The position numbers and the translations under genes are program-made. The notes under the pieces are model-generated. The model saw only the letters and a program-made list of their open reading frames with translations. It did no database searches and was not told the origin of the DNA. A stretch of 64,000 nucleotides of DNA from Chiridota heheva (taxonomy: Eukaryota; Echinodermata; Holothuroidea; Apodida; Chiridotidae), in contig JAIGNY010004520.1 in the NCBI GenBank assembly GCA_020152595.1, positions 1,784,001-1,848,000 of the forward strand. Direction: 5' to 3'. Shown piece by piece: positions 11,133-21,945 of the stretch. Numbering within the stretch: the stretch's first letter is position 1; each line of letters begins with the position of its first letter.

Positions 11133-12063
11133 TCTGTATTAGGTCCTCTGTTATTCACCTTATATACAAAGCCACTTGATAGACTTATAAACACTCATGA
11201 CGTTCTTTATCACCTCTATGCCAATGATACACAGCTGATAGATAGTTTTCACCCAGCAGAAAGTGGAATGGTGGCACTTAGAAAACTTGAACTATGTACA
11301 ACAAGCATAAAGTCTTGGATGACGAACAACATGCTCAAACTTAACGAGTGCAAGACAGAAGCTATGCTTGTAGTACCAAAGTCCAGACTGCTCAACACAG
11401 ACATCAGTCATATCTCGGTTTGTCTCACCTCAATCCCATTCTCTAAATCAGTGAAAAATCTTGGTGTTTTTTCTTCAACCAGAACTGACCATGGAGAAGC
11501 ATATCACAGAGCTTTGCAGGATCTGCAACTACCACTTGCACAATATTGGCAGCATCAGACACCTTCTGACTCAAGAGACGGCTTTAGCATTGGCAAGGTC
11601 ATTAATCCAGTCACGTCTTGATTATTGCAACACTCTGCTTGTAGGTGCATCACATGAGAACATCAAACGATTGCAGAGGATACAAAGCAAAGCTGCACGT
11701 ATTGTCACTAAAACATCAAAACGTGACAGTATTACAGCCGCGTTAAAGCTTTTGCACTGGCTACCAGTTGAAGCTAGAATCGAGTATAAAATATTGTGTT
11801 TAGCCTACCAGTGTATAGACGGATCAGCACCCGAATACCTCTGTGAGCTTCTGTCCATCTATCAGCCAAAAAGGTGTCTTAGGTCTAGTGACAAGCAATT
11901 GCTGGATATACCAAAGTGGAGACTAAAATCTTTTGGTTACAGGTCTTTCACAGTGACAGCCGCCAGAAAATGGAATGATATTCCGAAATCCATGAAAGAC
12001 ATTAAATTTTTGAATACGTTTAAATCTCAGCTCAAAACATATTTGTTTAAAAAGTATTATTGA
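11133..12063 (+). pseudogene. L2-like LINE reverse transcriptase remnant and C-terminal domain
   Basis: Resumes inside motif 4 (SVLGPLLFTLYTKPLDRLI), so the fingers and catalytic motif A are missing. The catalytic box reads YANDTQL at 11217-11234; the family has YADD, so the first catalytic Asp is Asn. A frameshift near 11468 falls in a T6 run. The second frame continues TMEKHITELCRICNYHLHN, SRLDYCNTLLVG, RLQRIQSKAARIVTKTSKRD, LHWLPVEARIEYKILCLAY, KWNDIPKSMKDI and ends LKTYLFKKYY. The catalytic core is dead. Confidence 0.82.
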
Positions 12064-12234
12064 TTTTTATTATAATTTAATTTAATCGTTTATTTACATT
12101 AACCTATCATTTCTATTGTGTAAGCGCTTTGAGCATACTCCATAGTGTGGATTAAGCACTATATAAATGTTCCTAATATTATTACTGTGCTTACATTTTC
12201 TTCATGCCAATCCTGTATTATACGTTAATGTGCT

Positions 12235-12505
12235 TTTGTTGGATTCCATATCTTTTCATTATTTTCCATCAAATATTTCTGTTAACACTGTCGAAAGCCT
12301 CTGTAAAACCAACAAAGTTTAGATACAGTGGTGCTCTCCATTCTATGCTCTGCTCTATTATGTTTCTATAATGTGAATATCTGTTCTGTTGTTCCCCTCC
12401 CACTTCTGAAACAGGTTTGTTCAACTCTCAATGTATCATCTATAGCATCCTTAATTCTATCAATAATTAACCTTCCAAAAATTATTTTCTTGCGTTACCC
12501 TGGTT
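12235..12505 (-). pseudogene. RTE-like LINE fragment: reverse transcriptase N-terminal half
   Basis: Minus-strand translation in broken frames shows a stretch like EQTCFRSGRGTTEQIFTL followed by NIIEQSIEWRAPLYLNFVGF and then TEAFDSVNR. This is the RTE-type pattern EQxGFRxGRxxxDQIFxLRxIIEQ...LYLNFVDFEKAFDSV. One motif-A Asp is replaced by Gly. Frameshifts and stops mark it as an old copy. The next part of the same protein is at 9165-9345. Confidence 0.65.
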
Positions 12506-12560
12506 CATCATAGTGTTTAATATCAAGAATTTGTGTGGTGAGGCAGTTTCTTTTTTTAAG

Positions 12561-12588
12561 TATCGCGATATACCAATATATCGCGATA
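12561..12588. repeat. Short perfect palindrome TATCGCGATA...TATCGCGATA
   Basis: TATCGCGATATACC is followed by AATATATCGCGATA, giving a hairpin with arms of about 12 bp and a 4-base loop. It lies between two parts of the RTE-like LINE, near CGATATTCGATACG. It may be the end of a small inserted element. Confidence 0.6.
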
Positions 12589-12619
12589 TTTTTCTCCACG
12601 ATATTCGATACGTAATACA

Positions 12620-13000
12620 GCCATATCGTGACAGCACTTGGTTTCCTGCTCACTGCATTAGTTGGGGCATAACACTTTATAACGTTCATGTTAACCTTCT
12701 TCAACTTGGTTCTGAACACAGCTGAGATTACTCTGGACCCGTGAGTTTCCCACCCAATCAAAGCTCTCTGAGCTGGTTGAGCCAGCATTAACCCAACTCG
12801 GTGTGTTTTCTTCTTCATGGCCTGAGTAAGTAAGCATCTCACCAGATACCTGTAGTAACCTTTGTTGCCCAGCCTGGGTCTGTCTGGTTTCATTGATACC
12901 CAGCAGGGCCAAGTTTTAATCATGCATCTCTGCCGTTATTTGGGCAGTCTTGCCCATCTCGTTTAAGTGCGCACACTCCATGTACCAATGCTAAGGGCAT
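12620..13000 (-). pseudogene. RTE-like LINE fragment: endonuclease
   Basis: The minus strand shows IGTWSVRT, a frame change, NEMGKTAQITAEMHD, then LALLGINETRQTQAGQQRLL and SGEMLTYSGHEEEN, and in another frame AQRALIGWETHGSRVISAVF with VNMNVIKCYAPTN. This is the endonuclease of RTE-like elements (WNVRT, LLGISETxWTQAGQ, YSGHEEEN, VIQCYAPTN). At least two frameshifts and one stop break it. It is the 5'-most part of the LINE interrupted by the L2-like copy. Confidence 0.8.
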
Positions 13001-13740
13001 TCCTGGTTGATAGAAGGACATTCAACTTTGTGGCTTTCGTAAAATAGCAGCTTTTACCAACCAGTGTCATCAGTCTTCCAGGCGAAGATCATCATTCTCC
13101 CATGGTTAAAGTTTCATGTTGTATTTCTGTCGATTTAGAAGTGCTATTTTCAAACAATAAAATCTGGACCTTAACCATAGGCCTACAGCACTGATTGTGG
13201 TATAATTTGAAAGAGCTTGCTTTGAAAATGGTTAAAAATGTAAATTTTCAATAATCAATAATCTTTTTCTTTTTTTGAAACACTTACTAATTATACTTCA
13301 GGACCTTCCTTTTTCCCCGAAACATGTGTACCAGTAGTGAACACTTCATCTAGTGCAAATCCAGTCAAATTTTGACAGTACCTATCATCAATCTCTTTTT
13401 TTTGGCAAAGTTCTGCAAAATTCCATGATTTCATTAGTAAAGGCACTGCTTAAAAATTTGTCCCACAATTTTCAAGTAACAAACTAAACACATTGCTCCA
13501 CAAGATTAACTTTGCATCATAACATTGAGGTTTAAATAGTTCTATGCTCATAGTTCATTTCACCTTTTCCCCAGCAGTAAAGACAAACAATGCCAGCATT
13601 GATTACACTTACTACTGATATTACAAGGAATGCCATTATATTCTGATAAGTGTGACTAAAAATACCAGGTAACACTAGTGGGAGTAGTTGTTATCTTGAA
13701 GGAGCCTAGATAAGGTGAAACTGTATACAGTTTTGTAGTT
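13001..13740. other. No recognisable gene
   Basis: AT-rich sequence upstream of the RTE-like endonuclease. The first part may belong to the same LINE but no motif is visible. Confidence 0.4.
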
Positions 13741-13942
13741 TGGGTAGACACGCCAGTGCACCACAATTGGTTATCAAAGGCCGTGGACATTGACTTGGTT
13801 GTCGGTGTTGTGTCTGTCTGTACGTCGTACCTGTGTTCTCGTCCGGGTTGTATTAAGCGTTTCGTCATAGCATTGTTACTATCATAAGCGAATACGCAGG
13901 CGACGACCCCATCATTGTAACTGTGTGTTCACTCGTCGTCGT
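13741..13942 (+). mobile_element. SINE family U, copy 2 (lacks tRNA head)
   Basis: Begins at TGGGTAGACACGCCAGTGCA and follows the family body to CACTCGTCGTCG. The tRNA-like 5' part seen at 8107 and 40890 is missing, so the copy is 5' truncated. The left target duplication of the hAT-like element starts about 30 bp downstream. Confidence 0.85.
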
Positions 13943-13978
13943 TTAAGTCTTTTCTAGGTGCACTAAGAAACCAAGTTA

Positions 13979-15085
13979 TAGGGATGTACTGGATCCAAAT
14001 TTTTGGATCCGGCCGGAACCGGATTTTGCCGGATCCAGGTTAAAATCCGGCCGGATTTAAACCGGCCGGAACCGGATTTTTCATTGCTTACAACAATTCT
14101 CATAATCTTAAGAAACAAAGGGAAAGGGGTGGGGGCAGGGGATTGTCAAGTTGGCTACTAATGGCTAGCAACCCAACATTTTTGGAAAATAATAATTATT
14201 GCGCATATTGTGATGAAATCAAATCAAAATTAGTGAAAGTTCTGGATTAATCCTAACATCTTTAATATCATAAAACTTGAGACTGTCATACATGTGTTCT
14301 TACTGAGGAAGTCAAAAAGTCAAATGACACTATGGAGGGAGGAAAGGGTCATTTATCTAACCTTAACATGCATTCATTTGAAGTGCATGTATGTGCAAAT
14401 TGTGTAAAAACTAAACTAAAATAATTAAGGACAGTAACAAGGTAATAGAAATGTGATATGAATTCTTTCATGTTTTACATTTGGAAAGTAATTATTTTCT
14501 GAATTATTTTTGTGTTATTTCATTAAAACACCTTGGTACCCTGAATTACTTGTAAAACAGTTCGCTTAGATAAGTGCGGGGAAAAACATTTTTCTCTTTT
14601 TCAATAGCAGGAATATCTAAGCAATGAAAAATTGTGGAAAACAAATTCAGTCAACCTACATGTACATGTACATTTATCTACAAATTTCATTAATGTCTCT
14701 AACTGTAAAATTGTTAACAACTGGTGTGGTTTTATCTATTATCTGTTACAGCCCAATCTGTTTCAAAATTTCTATTGATTTCAAAAAGCTACATGTCTTT
14801 ATTCCGTTTTAAATGATCATACACGTAACATAAGCCAATTTGTTCAGTGTTTTCAAGAAGAAAATACATTATCCTATACCGAGAAAAATCCAGATATTCA
14901 TGTTTGTTTTATATTTCATATAGTTGTAGTGTACCAGTCTCATAATGTAAATCTTCAATTGTTAAAATTGCCAAAAATCCGGTTCCGGCCGGATTTGGAA
15001 AAAAATCCGGCCGGAACCGAAACCGGATTTTTTCCCCAAATCCAGCCGGATGATCCGGCCGGACCGGATATCCGGTACATCCTTA
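13979..15085. mobile_element. Non-autonomous hAT-like DNA transposon with 8-bp TSD
   Basis: The 1,107-bp element has terminal inverted repeats TAGGGATGTAC (left) and GTACATCCTTA (right). It lies between perfect 8-bp direct repeats CCAAGTTA at 13971-13978 and 15086-15093, the target-duplication length of hAT transposons. Subterminal regions (13985-14085 and 14975-15075) carry many short inverted motifs such as CCGGCCGGAACCGGAT and AAATCCGGCCGG. The middle has no transposase-like reading frame, so movement would need a transposase supplied elsewhere. Confidence 0.88.
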
Positions 15086-15149
15086 CCAAGTTAGCAGCAA
15101 GTTATTTATTTTCCCTGTAATAGTTTCAACATGGAGCTTATATACATCG

Positions 15150-15370
15150 CATGGTTTCAACAAAATTGTTGGCTTTGTTTGTTGATCTTTAACAGCACCG
15201 TGACAGTCAGAATTAAATGTGCCAAGAGGGTCTTAAAAACTAAGGTGCTTGAGTTAGGTCAAAGAGATGGGATAGAGGGAAGGAGGAAGAGAAGGTGGAA
15301 ATTAATTAATAAAGAAGGTAATAAAAGGAAGGTGAGGAAGGTAAGGCAGGGAAGGGAAGGGAGGTTTAGA
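15150..15370 (-). mobile_element. I-type LINE 3' tail fragment
   Basis: TTGTTGATCTTTAACAGCAC, then AAATGTGCCAAGAGGGTCTT and a purine-rich plus strand, match the 3' UTR side of the I-type LINE copies at 35660, 55795, 59880 and 61380 (compare AACAGCACCACAACAGC at 61400). No coding part remains. Confidence 0.6.
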
Positions 15371-15984
15371 TCAGTTTTAGATCAGGTTTACAACATTGTA
15401 ACCAGAATTACTACAGTACATTATCATTACTGAACAACTGGAAACAGTATTTATATATAGAGAAATATTTTTTTTCCATAATTAAGGCTATTTTTATTAT
15501 ACTGAAGAATTCTTGTGTAGGGAAATTAGGATTCTTAAGGAATTTGTCTTGGCCTTTTTATTTGCATGAAATTTCAGGGTGAGAAAGGAACATATTGAGA
15601 TTTAGTCTGGGTGCTCGAAAAACAGCTCCCTGTCCTTTACACCAAGTACCCCTGTGGCACCCCTGTGGCCTTTATACACCCCTTAAAAGTATTACATTTG
15701 ACCTCTTTAAAAAACAAAACTACATACAAATAATGAGTTTAATCTTAGCAAAGTAACTTGAACACATTTTAATAGTATTTGTTCTAATACAGTCTTGAAA
15801 GCAATTAAACTTAAATTAATACAGCCCTGTATTATTTTCAGCTTAAATGGTTTAAATTTTGATCATGAGTTATTTTTATAGTAGCAGATCATGCAAATTA
15901 CTTTATGTGCAAAAAACTTGATTTTTCACAAACTTACACCTCTCCAAGGAGACAAGGAATGGTTTGTTTGTTTGTTTGTACATG

Positions 15985-16385
15985 ATCCTCCCTTACGAAA
16001 ACTCGGCAAGACTTCTATATGGAAGACAGACGCCAAGCTATTGCCTGCATAGCAGACCCGGATGGAAGTGGATGAACACCGGGTTTTTACCCAACTCTTT
16101 TCAAGAAGTGTTCAGAGAACCAGGTAGGGTGTTACTGTCCTACCATCGGGACTGGCGGCTTAACCTCCCCTCCGAAGGACGGTGAGCGCCATTCAACCAT
16201 TGCCACTTCTCTCAACAGCTGAATGGAGCAGGAAGCGCCAATGACGTACTTCCGCTTTGATGGTTGGTGTATCTGTCTGGCATAGCTGTGGAAAAACTGG
16301 TTAGACCTGTCCGAGGCTTGAACCGGCTACCTCCAGGGTACCTCAGTCGTGCGCTCTACCAAATGAGCTACCTGGTTCTACAGTA
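15985..16385 (-). mobile_element. tRNA-derived SINE, family V, copy 1
   Basis: On the minus strand the tRNA-like head reads AGGTAGCTCATTTGGTAGAG (A box) and CCGGTTCAAGCC (B box) at plus 16310-16382. The body contains CCGTCCTTCGGAGGGGAGG and TTCTCTGAACACTTCTTG, found also at 39860-40203 (minus), 54427-54580 (plus, no head) and, diverged, 26525-26768 (minus). Confidence 0.82.
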
Positions 16386-17143
16386 AGGTGCTACCTTATC
16401 AAACCCAACCAAAGCAAGTGTAATTAAGATATGATTTTGCATGATAAAGTTTAAGTTTTAGCCTATAGAACAATACTGTTCATGAAGTCATAGAAAAAGG
16501 AGTGGAGGAAACTTGATGCAAATTATGGTGCATGAACAATACAACCATGCAAACTGCAAGCATACTACTGTAGTAGTGCAAACAATTTATGAATATGACA
16601 TAGTTTGGTATCAAAGCAGTACTAGGTATATGAGTCATCAGTGCTCCACTTACAAGGAAATTATCCAAATTTTGGGAAATTGTAATGTTTCCAACCAAAA
16701 TTAGAGAATTTTGGGAAATAGAAAGCAATGCATTTACACGTGAATTCAACTGTTGTTTTTTTCCCTTCCAATTTTGGTAAATAGTCGATGAAACTCGTGA
16801 AATTTATAAGTCCATTTCGGGAAATCATTTATGGATTGCGTCGAAGCGCTAGCTGCGAGTCATGTCAAACAACGTATAATTATGTTAATATCAATGGAAT
16901 TACCGCAAATTAAAAACAGCTTTCTAGAGAGTATACTCAAAATTATATAATACATACAGTAGCACTGTGTGCTGGCCCTGGCAACTCTGACAATCAAAAC
17001 AAAAAATAGGGCCCTCCTGGCCCTTACCTAAGTACTTCAACAACAACAAAAAATTAAAAAGAAAAGTACAAAGAAAGAGCATAGGTGTTGCAAAGGTGAT
17101 CCACTGCGTCATATGGTTCCGAATAGGTTGCCAAGGTGATCTG
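16386..17143. other. No recognisable feature
   Basis: AT-rich sequence. Short repeated motifs such as CCAAATTTTGGGAAATTG near 16665 and 16700 are visible, but no gene. Confidence 0.45.
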
Positions 17144-17440
17144 CAAAATCATACAGTTCCGAAGGTGGGAAATCCTGGGATTTTTTTTTTTTTTCAAAGG
17201 TGGAACACCCTGAAAAAGGGGAGGGGGAGGAGTTGTTCCGGAGCTGGAAAATCCTAGGAAAGGGGAAGGGGGGGTACTGCAGCTGCGAAATTTTGAGGTT
17301 TCTGAAGCTGGGAAATCCTGAAGGAGGGGGGGTTCTAAAGCTGGGAAATCCTGGGGGAAAGGGTTCTGAAGCTGGGTAATCCTGGGGGGGGGGAGGGTTC
17401 CAAAGCTGGGAAATTCTGGGGGGGGGTCTTGAAAATCAGT
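17144..17440 (+). repeat. G-rich degenerate minisatellite
   Basis: About eight degenerate units of roughly 25-35 bp built on TTCTGAAGCTGGGAAATCCT followed by G runs of 5-10. Several closely spaced G runs make the plus strand a candidate for G-quadruplex formation (inference). Confidence 0.75.
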
Positions 17441-19480
17441 TCCTCAACGGGGGGAATGGATATTTTCTGGAACTGCCCATTGACCCACCCTAGTTATTGT
17501 CACAACCCACGTACACGTATATTATCATACTACTGGGACATTTGTTTTGTGTACGTAGGTTGTTGCAGATACCATGTTTCCAATTCGAGTCACACTTAAG
17601 CAAAATGTTTTTTCCCAAATGCGATAACTTCACTTTCTTTGCTCACAGTCTGGTGGGATTTCAACCGCTTTGATTATCCGAAGAAATGCTTATTAGTTGC
17701 CTTTTAACAGAAGAAGTTTGCCAAAGTTAAATTCACTGATAGTTTGTTAATTGCCATGTTTTAAAACTTTTGTTGAGTTTCACGCCTGCGTATTTGTACT
17801 CAGGGCTTCTTCATTGTACTAACGGGTGGAAAAAATTTCTGTGCAGTATCTATGTGTCTTCTTTAAAATCAAATAATTATTCAACTCTTTTAACGAAATA
17901 GAACTTTTTTAACGAAAGTGAACGATAAGTAGTTTTTTTTTTGCATAATTCAAATCATTCTTCTACTTTCAAGATCTGAAGAAAATTTTAAATGGACCCC
18001 GCGTAGAAATTGCAAACAACATTGCAATTATTTTCAGGCAGTAGTCACATGACTCTAATTTTTAATCTTGACATCTTCAAGACAAACTTAATGCTGTAGA
18101 GTGCGAAGAACGGACAGAGAAAGTGTGCCAAGAATCAAGCTGGATCATATTTTGACCGTTTTTTGTTCGCTGGAATGTAGAAAAGAAGTTGGAGAATTGT
18201 TCAAGTGCAAAGCTGGACACGCAAAAGAGAGTTTCAGCGCAAAAAACATCGCGGAGCATCCTACATGTAACCCAGAATGAAATGTATAACCGACTTGAAT
18301 AACTCCATCAGCCAGTCTGCATTCCGTGCACTAAGACACGAAGATCTTTGCCGTGAAACTTTTTTCTTTCTTTGGCGTACAGCGAAAAGAAAAAGTAGAT
18401 GGCTGTTACTTGGTGTACCGGCATGGCAATAAAATATCTACTGTACCTTGGCATAAAAAAAAAAAAAACTATTGCAGGATTTTCGGCGTTGGCAAACAGG
18501 ACACATGAGTTAATTACCTAAAATACCAATAAATCTTACAGAATGTACTAGACTTAAAAAACCAAATAACTTTGAAACAATCACACTTAAGGACACTTTA
18601 ACTCCTTCTAGATTACCATAGACCACAGCCATTATGAAAGAGGTAACGTAGGGAGGGCGCAATGGTTAAATAATTTTTAATTGCTACATAGTTTTGTGTA
18701 TTCCTGTATCATTGACTTTATATGAATTTTTAAAAGTATACTGTCAAAAACTAATGCATGTTCATTAATTGTACTGTTAACCAGTCATGTTATTTTAAAT
18801 TTAAAAGCAAGTTTTGTCACAGCGGAAAGTATTGTAGAAGCAAAATACTAAACAACACTTTAGCTTATTGTGGTAACTCGCTGCATGATCTGTTGACTGT
18901 CTTGGCGTATGAAAGCATAGGCCTCGTTGTACCTTCGGCATGGGTTTTACATGGAATGCACCCTGGTCCGTAAATCAGAAACAACAGCTATCACTTAAGT
19001 TAACGCCAGCCAACAAGAAAAACAAAAACAGATCAGTGGGGAAGTAAAAGGCCTGGAACGGGGTAGGCCTATATGATGAAAAACTAAACCCACCTCAGTC
19101 ACTGACTGACAATTTGGCACATTGACGCACATGTGAGTCACTATTTCATGTCAATGACTCACCTTTGACTGACATTGCCTGGGGTAGTGGGGTGAGTCAC
19201 AACTGACAAGTGCATTAATGTTAATATTAACAGTTAACATTAACAGTTAGCCTAACGTTAACGTTTATATATAAATTGCAATTCAATTGTTAAAAAAGCG
19301 ATGAGTGCGCTATCTCCTTTAAGGGAATTCTCGAGGTCGGACATCTGAGAATGTTGTGGTGCATGGCGACGTAACAATGCTTTCTTGACGATCTCAAAAT
19401 TCAGTCAGATGGGAAAACAAACAGTCGGTTATCATTGCATTTGCAGTCAATGGGAGAAAAATCTATTTTTTGTCAATTTT
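17441..19480. other. No recognisable gene; one segment repeated at 19885-19975
   Basis: Only short, unconserved frames. TTATTGTCACAACCCACGTA at about 17497 and GTTGTTGCAGAT near 17560 recur in the same order at about 19892-19972, and CCAAATGCGATAACTTC near 17613 resembles CTAAATGCGATAAACC near 20148. These appear to be parts of the same repeat family as the fold-back element to the right. ACGTTAACGTTTATATATAA lies near 19254. Confidence 0.45.
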
Positions 19481-19489
19481 CAACAAATA

Positions 19490-20140
19490 CAAAACAGAAT
19501 TTATTTTTCTTCAAATATGTTGTGTATTAGATAATAGTTTCCAACATATATGAGTACCATTCATTTTCACTGACTGGCTGAGGCAACACAAGTAGGCCTA
19601 TTCATAAAAAGTATCCCATTGACTGTAATGATAAAGTTCAGTTTTCCCTCCAACTTAGCAAAACCGTACTGAGCCTACACGGTTACGTCGACTCAGACTT
19701 CGAGAATTAGTTATTAGAATAGTTTCTTCATCATTTTGTTTCCTTTAAAGTTCTCTCTACTGCTAAAGATAAAATCGCTTGACCACTGAACTTTTCCTTT
19801 AACTTAGGCCACTAGCGCGGTAGTGGCGGCAGTTTATGAAAGACGAAGGACATTTTTTTCGCACAACTACTGTGGCACTAACGTTGGACACTATTTATTG
19901 TCACAACCCACGTACTTAACAAGGGGAATTTTCTTTTGTGTAGGCTACGTAGGAACTAGGATGTTGCAGATTGAGGTGATCGGTTCGACGTAACCGTGTA
20001 CAGGCTCAGTACGGTTTTGCCAAGTTGAAGGGGAAACTTTATCAGGATATTTTGTATGAATACTTGTGTTGCCTTAGCCAGTCAGCGAAAATTAATGGAC
20101 TGTACTCATATATATTGGAAACTACTCTCTAAGCAACCCA
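19490..20140. repeat. Fold-back (inverted-repeat) element
   Basis: Left arm (about 19530-19695) and right arm (about 19980-20135) are inverted copies: for example AAAACCGTACTGAGCC then ACACGGTTACGTCGAC on the left, and GTCGACGTAACCGTGT-like then GGCTCAGTACGGTTTT on the right. CTGACTGGCTGAGGCAACAC matches the inverse of GTGTTGCCTTAGCCAGTCAG. Arms are about 160 bp with indels; the loop is about 290 bp. No transposase is visible. Confidence 0.75.
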
Positions 20141-20599
20141 TATTTTCCTAAATGCGATAAACCAGGGAGTTGTTAAGACCCTAGATAAACTTACGAACTT
20201 TCCGCACAGTGTGATGGTTTTTCACCTCTTCGAGTTAGCTGGGGAACAGTTTTTAATCAGCAACTCTCAACGGGGGAATTTTGGCCAAAGTACTTTCGAC
20301 GCAGCTGACAGAGTCTTCAACTGTGTGTCTTTTTATGACGTCATAAGAGAGCAACCGCTTTTAGAACAATGACGTAATTTGTCTACATTCTCATAATACT
20401 CAACAATGACAGAATGAACACTCGCGCGGCCTTGTAACACACTTGGGTCTGTGGTCAGCTGCAAGACGACTACAGGAGGTGGAGGCTGAATTTGCAGATC
20501 ATGGAAGCATATGCCGGTGTAATAGTACATTTTTCCGCCCAAACCCCCTCTCCCGGTCTTTATTTCCTAAGGAATGTCTAGTGAATTTGGTCCCCTCCT
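20141..20599. other. No recognisable feature
   Basis: Spacer between the fold-back element and the split MITE; only short unconserved frames. Confidence 0.5.
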
Positions 20600-20979
20600 T
20601 ATGGTTGGCCATGCGGGTCATAACGTCTCCGAATATTACGGCCTAAGAAAAATAATTTCTTACGTCGTAACAATTCCATTGCATTTGCTCAAACGGGTCG
20701 CTAATTAGCTGTTTTTTTTAGGCGTACGAATAGGTATAATTTTACTGTTCACGCGGGAAATCTAATTTTCTAATCCCACGTCTAAAGGAACCAGCGTTTT
20801 AGACGTATGCAATGGAATTGTGACTTCATGAACTTCTCTGATTCTTTCTTCTCACCTAACAATTCCATCAACTGTACTAACTCATATGAGCCACTTCAAA
20901 ATTGTTCTTCTGGCCTTGACTTGGGGTCCAACCACCATCCCGATGTCAAATTGAAAACAAATCCAAAAAGGGAAACAAG

Positions 20980-21945
20980 GAAGGTTCTAAAACTTCTTGT
21001 TATCAACTTTCAGAGTGTTCGAAACAAGACGGCCTACGTGCCACGGAAAGTCTTTAAAAAAAAAAAGACCCAGATGTCATTATTGGCACTGAAACCTGGC
21101 TTAATTCCGAAATTACCAACGCTGAAATTTTCCCGAACAACTATACAGTCGTTCGCAAAGATAGAAATTCAAATACTCATGGTGGTGTACTACAGGCAAT
21201 AAAAAATGACCTGGTTTTCACTGAGCTCACTAAATTAGACTCTGACTGTGAAATTATCTGGACCAAATTCCAATTTCCTAAGGAAAAGAGCATGTATATA
21301 GGTACATTTTACAGACCCAGTCACAATGATCTCACTAGCCTACTTGAGTCGAAAAGATCCCTCGAAAAGCTTGGTAAAAATGCTGACAAAAACAATGTTA
21401 TTCTTGCTGGTGATTTCAACCAACCTAATATTGACTGCAGTCAAAACATTATTTCAGGAACTAACGCTTCCTCCGAAGCAGTTAAAATTCTTCTTGAGGT
21501 GACCAATTCATTCAATCTCACTCAAATGGTGCAGTCACCCACCAGAGATAACAACATCCTTGATCTTGTTTTTACTAACAATTCACCAGCTGTTACCTCG
21601 GCTATTGTCATTCCCGGTATAAGTGACCATGATATTGTTAAACTGACCCTAAATATCTCCCCTCCTCGTAAAAAGTTGCCTAAACGTAAAATCTATATTT
21701 TAAAAAAAAGCTAAGATAAAACGAATAAAAGAAGACCTGACCAAATTTAAAGTGCAATATACTCAATTCAATAACTCCATTGATGTTGATGAAAAATGGA
21801 ATTTCTTTGAACAGGAAATTAAATTGATTATTGATAAAAACACGCCTCACAAATTCACCTCAACTAAACTAAATCTGCCCTGGTTTACCCGTATCCAACG
21901 CCGTCTCTGCAGAAAAAAACATAAACTGTTTAAAAAAAGCTAGGA
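20980..21945 (+). pseudogene. CR1-like LINE endonuclease (frameshifted)
   Basis: Starts LKLLVINFQSVRNKTA, the usual endonuclease opening. A frame change in the A11 run at 21056-21066 is followed, in the next frame, by DPDVIIGTETWL (catalytic Glu), GGVLQAIKNDL, YIGTFYRPSHND, VILAGDFNQPNID (catalytic Asp and Asn), ILDLVFTN and GISDHDIV (catalytic SDH). A second frame change lies in the A8 run near 21702-21709 and a third in the A7 run near 21932-21938. All catalytic residues are present once frame changes are allowed. This enzyme would nick target DNA to prime reverse transcription. Confidence 0.85.

Larger units (their letters stand above)
9400..12190 (+). mobile_element. L2-like (CR1/L2 group) non-LTR retrotransposon, internally deleted
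   Basis: Order: N-terminal region, endonuclease, linker, truncated reverse transcriptase, C-terminal domain (LLHWLPVEARIEYKILCLAY), stop near 12061, then a short 3' UTR with AAGCGCTTTGAG and AAGCACTATATAAATG, the tail typical of L2-type elements. It lies in an older minus-strand RTE-like LINE. The left edge is not resolved (between about 9345 and 9600). Stops and frameshifts make it inactive. Confidence 0.8.
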
